From Chloroflexota bacterium (lineage in GTDB: Bacteria; Chloroflexota; Anaerolineae; Anaerolineales; Anaerolineaceae), in contig JAJYJF010000078.1 of assembly GCA_021796375.1 (NCBI GenBank), forward strand, positions 1-8,306: 8,306 bases of DNA, written 5' to 3'. Both the position numbers and the translations under genes were made by a program. A model generated the notes under the pieces. The model was given only the letters and a program-made list of their open reading frames with translations. It was not told where the DNA came from and searched no databases. Shown here in pieces: positions 1-5,175 of this stretch (positions are counted from its first letter, which is position 1; each line of letters begins with the position of its first letter).

Positions 1-1101
1 TGCATCGCCATCTCCCAGACCGGCGACCCGACCGGGGCGTACTACCTGTACGCCTTCCCGTGGGCAAACGGGTCGGGCGTGATGAACGACTACCCCAAGT
101 TCGGGGTGTGGAGGGACGGCTATTACATGTCCGCCAACCAGTACAGCGGCACGGCCTGGGCGGGGGCCGGGGTGGCGGCCTTCGAGCGGGCGAAGATGCT
201 GGTGGGAGACCCAACCGCGCGGATGATTTACTTCAACCTGTATAACGCCAGCCCGAACTACGGCGGGCTCCTCCCGGCGGACCAGGACGGCAGCACCCCC
301 GCCCCGCCCGGCGCCCCGGAGGTTTTCGCCGAGGTGGACAGCTCCCCTGCGCCCAGGCTGAGCCTGTGGAACTTCAGCGCCAACTGGAGCAGCCCGGCCG
401 CCAGCAGTTTTGGGAGCAGACTGGCGCCGAGCCAGCTGCTGGCCGTGGCAGCATTCACCCCGCTGCCCTGCACCACCACGATACCGCCCAGCACCAGCTG
501 CATCCCCCAGCCGGGAGGCGCGCCGCTGCTCGACGGCGTGGGCGACCGGCTGATGTACCGCCTGGCTTACCGCAACTTCGGCGGCTATCAATCGCTGGTG
601 GTGAACCACACCGTGGTGGCGGACGGCGCCGACCGGGCCGGGATCCGCTGGTACGAGCTGCGCAGCACCGGCGGGTCGTGGTCCCTCTACCAGCAGGGCA
701 CCTTCGCCCCCCAGGACGGCAACTACCGCTGGATGGGGTCCGCGGCGATGGACCGGAACGGCGACCTGGCGGTGGGGTACTCCATCTCCAGCCTGAGCCT
801 TTACCCCTCCATCCGCTACGCCGGGCGGCTGGCGAGCGACCCGCTCGGCAGCCTGGCGCAGGGCGAGGCGGCGATCGTTTCGGGCAGCGGATCGCAGGGC
901 AGCTCGCTCCATCGCTGGGGGGACTACTCTCTGCTCAGCATCGACCCGCAGGACGACTGCACCTTCTGGTACGTGCAGGAGTACTACCCGGCCAACTCGC
1001 AGGCCGGGTGGCAGACGCGCATCGCCTCCTTCCGCTTCCCGAGCTGCGAGGCGCCTCCCGCCGGCGCGGTTCGCGTGTACCTGCCGCTGGTGCAGCGCTG
1101 A
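1..1101 (+). CDS. Large secreted/surface protein, C-terminal part (5' truncated by window)
   Basis: The reading frame is open from base 1 to the TGA at 1099-1101, giving 366 residues; the true start lies upstream. The text is rich in Trp, Tyr, Gly and Ser. It has motifs I recognise from a widespread family of very large bacterial extracellular proteins: DYPKFGVWRDGYYMSANQY near the start, then RLMYRLAYRNFG, SLVVNHTV, RWYELR, RWMGSAAMDRNG, YPSIRYAGR and DDCTFWYVQEYY. The order resembles repeated beta-strand blades, but I do not know its biochemical function. It ends in VYLPLVQR after a Pro/Ala linker, a tail I associate from memory with exported Chloroflexota proteins. The four central Cys in CTTTIPPSTSC and near the end would suit an oxidising extracellular location. 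The gene is probably chromosomal rather than phage, because the next gene has its own promoter. No signal peptide can be judged, since the N-terminus is missing. Internal ATGs (for example at 82) have no ribosome binding site and are not starts. Confidence 0.8.
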   Translation, partial: CIAISQTGDPTGAYYLYAFPWANGSGVMNDYPKFGVWRDGYYMSANQYSGTAWAGAGVAAFERAKMLVGDPTARMIYFNLYNASPNYGGLLPADQDGSTPAPPGAPEVFAEVDSSPAPRLSLWNFSANWSSPAASSFGSRLAPSQLLAVAAFTPLPCTTTIPPSTSCIPQPGGAPLLDGVGDRLMYRLAYRNFGGYQSLVVNHTVVADGADRAGIRWYELRSTGGSWSLYQQGTFAPQDGNYRWMGSAAMDRNGDLAVGYSISSLSLYPSIRYAGRLASDPLGSLAQGEAAIVSGSGSQGSSLHRWGDYSLLSIDPQDDCTFWYVQEYYPANSQAGWQTRIASFRFPSCEAPPAGAVRVYLPLVQR

Positions 1102-1186
1102 CGGAGAAAAAAGCAGTCTGCCGGCCGCATCGATTCCCCCTTCCCATCCGGAAATCCCTTTAACCCCTTTTTTCCACTTTCGGAAA

Positions 1187-1215
1187 TAGACACACATCCC
1201 GTCCCGGCCTATACT
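1187..1215 (+). promoter_or_regulatory. Predicted sigma70-type promoter of the structural operon
   Basis: TAGACA at 1187-1192 matches the -35 consensus TTGACA at five of six positions. It is followed by exactly 17 bases and then TATACT at 1210-1215, five of six against TATAAT. Transcription would start near 1222, about 35 bases before the ATG at 1257. The element sits in the only AT-richer stretch of an otherwise GC-rich window and faces the phage genes. It is read from sequence only; the number and spacing of matches make it a good but unproven candidate. Confidence 0.6.
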
Positions 1216-1251
1216 CCCCATAAATAGAATATACGTTCTATTTATGGGGAG
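1214..1251 (+). promoter_or_regulatory. Perfect 16-bp inverted repeat, probable operator
   Basis: CTCCCCATAAATAGAA (1214-1229) and TTCTATTTATGGGGAG (1236-1251) are exact reverse complements separated by TATACG. The repeat begins inside the predicted -10 box, spans the expected start site and ends within the GGGGAGGGG ribosome binding site of the next gene. That is a classic place for a dimeric repressor to block initiation. The inner part, AGAAT-ATA-CGTTCT, is one base from the GAAC-N4-GTTC core of Gram-positive-type LexA boxes, so an SOS link is possible but not shown. Because transcription should start inside the left arm, only part of it could form an RNA hairpin masking the ribosome binding site, so a DNA operator is the preferred reading. 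Confidence 0.65.
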
Positions 1252-1256
1252 GGGAA

Positions 1257-1628
1257 ATGGACGCCATACCCGGAGAACCGCGCCGGAAGCGCGGGGCTCA
1301 GGCGGGCAATACCAACGCCGTCAAGCACGGGCTGTATTCGCGCTGCTTCCGCGAGCAGGAGCTGGCCGACCCCGGCCAGATCACCGCGGCGGGGCTGCAG
1401 GGAGAGATCGCCATGCTGCGCGCGCTCATGCTGCGCCTTTTCGAGCTGGCCAGCGCCGAGACCCCGGACCTGGAGACGCTGAGCAAGGTGCTGGATACGA
1501 TCAGCCGGGGCGCAGCCCGCGTGGGCAGCCTGCTCAAAGCCGAGAAGGACCTGGCGGCGGAGCACAGCGATGTGGCGGCGGCGCTCTCGAAGGCGCTGAA
1601 CGGCGTGCTCGAGGAGCTGGAGCGATGA
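1257..1628 (+). CDS. Putative phage terminase small subunit-like protein
   Basis: The 123-residue product begins with a basic segment and the motif GNTNAVKHGLYS (residues 18-28), a signature I know from small phage proteins encoded just before large terminases. The rest (about 33-123) looks all-helical and Leu/Ala/Glu rich, as expected for an oligomerising small terminase that recognises the packaging site and hands DNA to the motor. A classical helix-turn-helix is not obvious. The start at 1257 is chosen because GGAGG (1248-1252) lies 4 bases upstream; the in-frame alternatives lack this. The gene is first in the operon and lies directly behind the promoter and inverted repeat. Its TGA overlaps the next ATG (ATGA at 1625-1628), implying coupled translation. 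The role rests on motif and position, not on a firm family match. Confidence 0.6.
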   Translation: MDAIPGEPRRKRGAQAGNTNAVKHGLYSRCFREQELADPGQITAAGLQGEIAMLRALMLRLFELASAETPDLETLSKVLDTISRGAARVGSLLKAEKDLAAEHSDVAAALSKALNGVLEELER

Positions 1629-1825
1629 GGCCGCGCCCCGAGTGCCCGATCTACCGCCAGGTCAGTACGGGCGGCGACGAGCTGGCCAGCGCGCTGCGCC
1701 GGCTGCGCAAGTTCAGCCGGGTCTGCCGCCGCTGCCCGCGCCAGCCAAACTGCGACGCGCTGCTCCAGCTGCAGGAATGGGTCGGCGCGCTGGCGCGCGA
1801 GGTGCTGGATGAGCTGCGAAGCTGA
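1625..1825 (+). CDS. Small Cys-rich hypothetical protein (possible zinc-binding)
   Basis: This 66-residue frame starts at an ATG that overlaps the stop of the preceding gene by four bases (ATGA). Cysteines at 7, 34, 37 and 43 form C-x26-C-x2-C-x5-C (CRRCPRQPNC), which could bind one zinc ion, with Arg-rich helices between and after them. Residues 44-64 look helical. I do not recognise a named family. Its place between a small-terminase candidate and the large terminase suggests a DNA-binding or packaging accessory role, but this is inference. The same frame is open back to an ATG at 1244, but that part only shadows the upstream gene. The last 17 bases overlap the next gene. Confidence 0.6.
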   Translation: MRPRPECPIYRQVSTGGDELASALRRLRKFSRVCRRCPRQPNCDALLQLQEWVGALAREVLDELRS

Positions 1826-2099
1826 GCTGGACGCGGCGCTGATCGCCGAGCAGCTGCGGCACGCCAACAGCCTGCTGCGCGCCGACCTGGAAGGCCTGCG
1901 CCAGGAGCTCGGCCACTACCGCGAGATGACCAACCTGCGCCTGGGGGACCTGGAGGCCGCGCGCGCCGATCACGAAACGCGCCTGCGCAGCGCCGCCGAT
2001 GGGATCACCCAGTTCAAGGTTTACTCCGGGCTCTTGAACGGCGGGTCGACGCTGCTGGCGCTCCTGGCCATGCTCAAAGCCTACCTGTTTGGGGGATAG
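1809..2099 (+). CDS. Coiled-coil protein with C-terminal membrane segment, unknown function
   Basis: The product has 96 residues. Residues 5-65 form a long charged helix with heptad-like Leu/Ala spacing (for example LIAEQLRHANSLLRADLEGL, then RLGDLEAARADHETRL), so a coiled coil is likely. Residues about 72-94 (VYSGLLNGGSTLLALLAMLKAYLF) are hydrophobic and could cross the membrane once. This layout recalls XhlA/holin-accessory proteins, but I cannot claim homology. The start at 1809 is supported by GAGGTG at 1799-1804, 4 bases upstream, and overlaps the previous gene by 17 bases. It ends 3 bases before the large terminase. A membrane-anchored protein inside the terminase cassette is unusual; it might tether the packaging motor or be an early lysis or exclusion factor. 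Confidence 0.65.
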   Translation: MSCEAELDAALIAEQLRHANSLLRADLEGLRQELGHYREMTNLRLGDLEAARADHETRLRSAADGITQFKVYSGLLNGGSTLLALLAMLKAYLFGG

Positions 2100-2102
2100 C
2101 CG

Positions 2103-3626
2103 ATGGATAACGGTTTTGCCCGCGCGCTGGCCCGCCTGATCCGCGACCCGCTGCTCTTCTGCCAGATCGCCAGCCAGGTGCGCCTGCGCGCCTACCAGCA
2201 GGCGGTCTCGCGGGCGGTGATCGATTCGGTGATCCACCGGCGGGGACTCAGCTTCGTGGTGTTGTTCCCCCGGCAGAGCGGGAAGAACGAGCTGCAGGCG
2301 CAGATCGAAACTTACCTGCTGACCCTGCTCAGCCAGACGGACGCGGAAATCGTCAAGGTCAGCCCGACCTGGAAGCCGCAGTGCCTGAACGCCATGCGCC
2401 GGCTGCAGCGCATCCTGGAGCGGAATCTGATCACGCGGACCCTGTGGCGGAAAGAAAGCGGCTACATCTACAAGATCGGCTCGGCGCGGATCTTCTTCCT
2501 CTCCGGCGCGCCCGAGGCGAACATCGTCGGGGCCACGGCCTCGACCCTGCTTGAGGTCGACGAGGCGCAGGACGTGCTTCCCGGCAAGTTCGACAAAGAC
2601 ATCGCGCCCATGGCGGCGAGCACCAACGCGACGAGGGTCTTTTGGGGCACGGCCTGGACGAGCAATACCCTGCTCGCGCGCGAGCTGCGCGCGGCGCGCG
2701 AAGCGCAGCAGAATGACGGCCGGCTGCGCGTTTTCGCCTGCACGGCGGACGACGTGCGGGCCGAGGTCCCGGCGTACGGCGCGTTCGTGGACGAGCAAAT
2801 CGCCCGGCTCGGGAGGCAGCACCCCATGGTCAAAAGCCAGTTCTTCTCCGAGGAGATCGACGCCGAAGGCGGGCTGTTCCCGCCCGCCCGGCGCGCGCTC
2901 ATGCGCGGCGGGCACCTGCGGCTCGAACAGGCGGTCCCGGGGCGGATCTACGCTTTTCTGATCGACGTCGCCGGCGAGGATGAGAAGGCCAGCGAGGATG
3001 GATCCCCGCTGCAGAACCCCGGGCGGGACTCGACCGCCCTGACCATCGTGGACGTGGATATCACCACGACCGGCGATCCGCTGGTGAAGGCGCCCAGCTA
3101 CAAAGTGGTTGACCGCAAGCTGTGGACCGGCCAGAAGCACAGCTCGCTTTACCAGCAGCTGCTTTCCCTGGTGGGCTGCTGGCGGCCGTACTACCTGGTC
3201 ATCGACGCGACCGGGGTCGGCGCGGGGCTGGCCAGCTTTTTAGAGAAGGCGCTGCCCGGGCGGGTGCTCCCCTACGTTTTCAACGCCCGGACGAAGTCGG
3301 ATCTCGGTTGGAACTTCCTGGCGGTGGTGGAAACCGGGCGGTTCAAAGACTATCAGAACAAGCAGGGCTGGGACGAGCAGGACCTGTTCTGGCGCCAGGT
3401 CGAGAACTGCCAGTCTGAAATCATCCCCGGGCCGGACCGGCGCATGCGGTGGGGAGTCCCCGACAGCCTGCGCGATCCGGCCTCGGGCGAGCTCCTGCAC
3501 GACGACCTGCTGCTCTCGGCGGCGCTGGTGGCGGTCCTGGACGCGCAGGAATGGCCGCTGCTGGGCGCCCCGGCGATTATCCCGCGAGCTGATCCTCTGG
3601 CAGAGATGGACGCTTCCGGCTTTTGA
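2103..3626 (+). CDS. terL: Phage terminase large subunit (ATPase and nuclease)
   Basis: This is the packaging motor: it hydrolyses ATP to drive DNA into the procapsid through the portal and cuts the concatemer. The 507-residue length is usual for the family. The N-terminal ATPase has a variant Walker A, FPRQSGKNEL (residues 55-64, Lys61), a Walker B LLEVDEAQ (149-156, Asp153, Glu154), and a coupling motif GTAWTS (182-187). The C-terminal RNase H-like nuclease shows the three expected acidic positions: Asp288 in FLIDVAGED, Asp368 in LVIDATGVGAG, and Asp467/468 in HDDLLLSAALV. No intein or frameshift is present. The ATG at 2103 follows GGGGGA (2091-2096) and lies 3 bases after the upstream stop, so translation is probably coupled. 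The small-terminase candidate upstream and the portal downstream fit the assignment. Confidence 0.95.
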   Translation: MDNGFARALARLIRDPLLFCQIASQVRLRAYQQAVSRAVIDSVIHRRGLSFVVLFPRQSGKNELQAQIETYLLTLLSQTDAEIVKVSPTWKPQCLNAMRRLQRILERNLITRTLWRKESGYIYKIGSARIFFLSGAPEANIVGATASTLLEVDEAQDVLPGKFDKDIAPMAASTNATRVFWGTAWTSNTLLARELRAAREAQQNDGRLRVFACTADDVRAEVPAYGAFVDEQIARLGRQHPMVKSQFFSEEIDAEGGLFPPARRALMRGGHLRLEQAVPGRIYAFLIDVAGEDEKASEDGSPLQNPGRDSTALTIVDVDITTTGDPLVKAPSYKVVDRKLWTGQKHSSLYQQLLSLVGCWRPYYLVIDATGVGAGLASFLEKALPGRVLPYVFNARTKSDLGWNFLAVVETGRFKDYQNKQGWDEQDLFWRQVENCQSEIIPGPDRRMRWGVPDSLRDPASGELLHDDLLLSAALVAVLDAQEWPLLGAPAIIPRADPLAEMDASGF

Positions 3627-3716
3627 GATTATCGACGGCTGATTTCTGATTGGCGGCAGCCACCCCGGGCTAAATGCGGTCTTCCGGCGCTGTCACCAAA
3701 GTTGGGAGGGAAAAAG
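3627..3716 (+). other. 90-base gap between terminase and portal genes
   Basis: This gap breaks the otherwise tightly packed operon. It contains a short tandem CTGATT/CTGATT repeat (about 3639-3651) and the strong portal ribosome binding site GGGAGGG at 3704-3710. I looked for a promoter (TTGAGA at 3623 has no acceptable -10 partner) and for hairpins, and found only stems of about 4 bp. No gene is supported here. Confidence 0.5.
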
Positions 3717-5174
3717 ATGGCTAATTTCTTCACGCGGCTTTTAGGGCCAATCTACCAAAACGAGGTAGATAAGCGGGTGAAGCTGATCCTGACCGGGGCG
3801 GACGGCTTTTACGATCGCGGCGGCGGGCCGGATCAGCGCGACCGCTTCGACTTCGACCGCGAGGAGATTCTGCGCCAGGCGCTGGAGGCCTGGCGGTCGA
3901 ACCCGCTCGCGCGGCGGATCGTGGAGCTCACCACGCAGTACGTGCTCGGCCCGGGGCTGACAATCGAGAGCGAGCACGAGCCCACCCACCGCTTTATCAA
4001 CCAGTTCTGGGAGCATCCGCTCAACCAGCTGCCCATGCGGGTCTTCGAGCTGTGCGACGAGCTCGCGCGGTCGGGCGAGCTGTTTCTGCTGCTCTCCACC
4101 GACGCGGCCGGGATGAGCTACGTGCGGGCCCTGCCGGCGGTCCTGGTCGAGGAGGTGCTGACCGCGGACAACGATCTGGCGCAGGAGACCGCCATCTTGG
4201 AGAAGCCGTCCTATCACGAGGATTTCGGCTGGAAAGAAGCCCGGCGCTGGCCGATCTACACCCGGGAGGCCGATACCCCGAGGGACGACGGCTCTTTCCC
4301 GACCGTCTGCCTGCACTACGCGGTCAACCGGCCGGCCGGGGCGGTGCGCGGGGAAAGCGACCTGGCGCCGCTGCTGCGCTGGCTGGCGCGCTACTCCGCC
4401 TGGCTGGAAGACCGGGCGCGCCTGAACCGCTTCCGGAACACGTTTCTCTTCGTGGTCAAGGGGCGCTTTGCGAGCGAAGCCGAGCGTTCAGCCCGGCAGG
4501 CCGCGCTGAACCTGGCGCCCCCTTCGCCGGGCTCGATTCTGGTCTGCGACGAGAGCGAGGATTGGAGCGCGGTCCACCCGCAGCTCGAAAGCGGCGACGC
4601 CGAAAAGGACGGTCTGGCGCTCAAGAAGATGATCGCCTCGGGCAGCGGGATCCCGCTGCACTTCCTGGCCGAGCCGGAGAGCGCCACCCGGACCACGGCG
4701 GAGAGCGCGGGCGGGCCGACCTTCCGGCACTTCGAACAGCGGCAAACCTTTTTTGTGTGGATGGTCTCGGACCTCCTGCGCGCGGTCATCCGGCGGCGGG
4801 CGTCGGTCTCGTCCCCGGGCGGCGACCCGCGGCGCGCGGTCCGGGCAGAAGCCCCGCTTTCCGTCCGGGGGGCGGACATCAGCGGGCGGGACAATGCCGC
4901 GCTGAGCGTGGCGGCCTCGACGATCGCCGGGGCTTTCTCCGAGCTGCGGGACCGCGGGCTGATCGATGACGCGGAGCTGCTGCGGGTTTGCTATAAATTC
5001 GCCGGCGAGATGGGAGACGTGGAGGAGCTCTTAAAACGCGGCGCGGCAGCCCCGAAGGTGGCCGAGAAGAACCCGAACAAGATCAAACCGCACAACGCGG
5101 CGATCGACAAACCCGGCAAACCGGCCGGCGTGAAGGTCGACCCGGTGAGCGGCGACCTGAAAGGAGAGAACTGA
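3717..5174 (+). CDS. Phage portal protein
   Basis: The portal is a ring of (normally) 12 subunits at one capsid vertex, the channel for DNA entry and exit and the docking site for the terminase. The 485-residue product has portal-type sequence: an N-terminal wing with LARRIVELTTQYVLGPGLTIE (residues 64-84), RSGELFLLL (118-126), and a central helix region RGESDLAPLLRWLARYSAWLEDRARLNRFRNT (211-242). Then come SGIPLHFLAEPESATRTTAE (310-329) and FRHFEQRQTFF (336-346), near the stem and clip. The C-terminal 40 residues are basic and Pro/Lys rich. The ATG at 3717 is chosen because GGGAGGG (3704-3710) sits 6 bases upstream; a TTG at 3702 would overlap that site and has none of its own. It lies one base before the next gene and follows terL, the standard order. 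Confidence 0.9.
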   Translation: MANFFTRLLGPIYQNEVDKRVKLILTGADGFYDRGGGPDQRDRFDFDREEILRQALEAWRSNPLARRIVELTTQYVLGPGLTIESEHEPTHRFINQFWEHPLNQLPMRVFELCDELARSGELFLLLSTDAAGMSYVRALPAVLVEEVLTADNDLAQETAILEKPSYHEDFGWKEARRWPIYTREADTPRDDGSFPTVCLHYAVNRPAGAVRGESDLAPLLRWLARYSAWLEDRARLNRFRNTFLFVVKGRFASEAERSARQAALNLAPPSPGSILVCDESEDWSAVHPQLESGDAEKDGLALKKMIASGSGIPLHFLAEPESATRTTAESAGGPTFRHFEQRQTFFVWMVSDLLRAVIRRRASVSSPGGDPRRAVRAEAPLSVRGADISGRDNAALSVAASTIAGAFSELRDRGLIDDAELLRVCYKFAGEMGDVEELLKRGAAAPKVAEKNPNKIKPHNAAIDKPGKPAGVKVDPVSGDLKGEN

Positions 5175-5175
5175 T

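Noticed and set aside
1244..1624. An earlier ATG at 1244 that would extend the Cys-rich protein to 193 residues
   Set aside because: This ATG is inside the inverted repeat, has no ribosome binding site, and the extension is the out-of-frame reading of the small-terminase candidate. The ATGA overlap at 1625 gives a natural start.
1713..3140. A 475-codon open frame on the minus strand opposite the terminase gene
   Set aside because: Low-complexity Arg/Gly/Pro/Gln-rich translation, no motif, and the plus strand carries complete terminase signatures.
3702..3716. TTG at 3702 as the portal start (five extra residues)
   Set aside because: It overlaps the GGGAGGG site that serves the ATG at 3717 and has no site of its own.
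4052..4969. A 305-codon plus-strand frame inside the portal gene
   Set aside because: Out-of-frame shadow dominated by Arg, Gly and Ala, with no independent start signal or motif.
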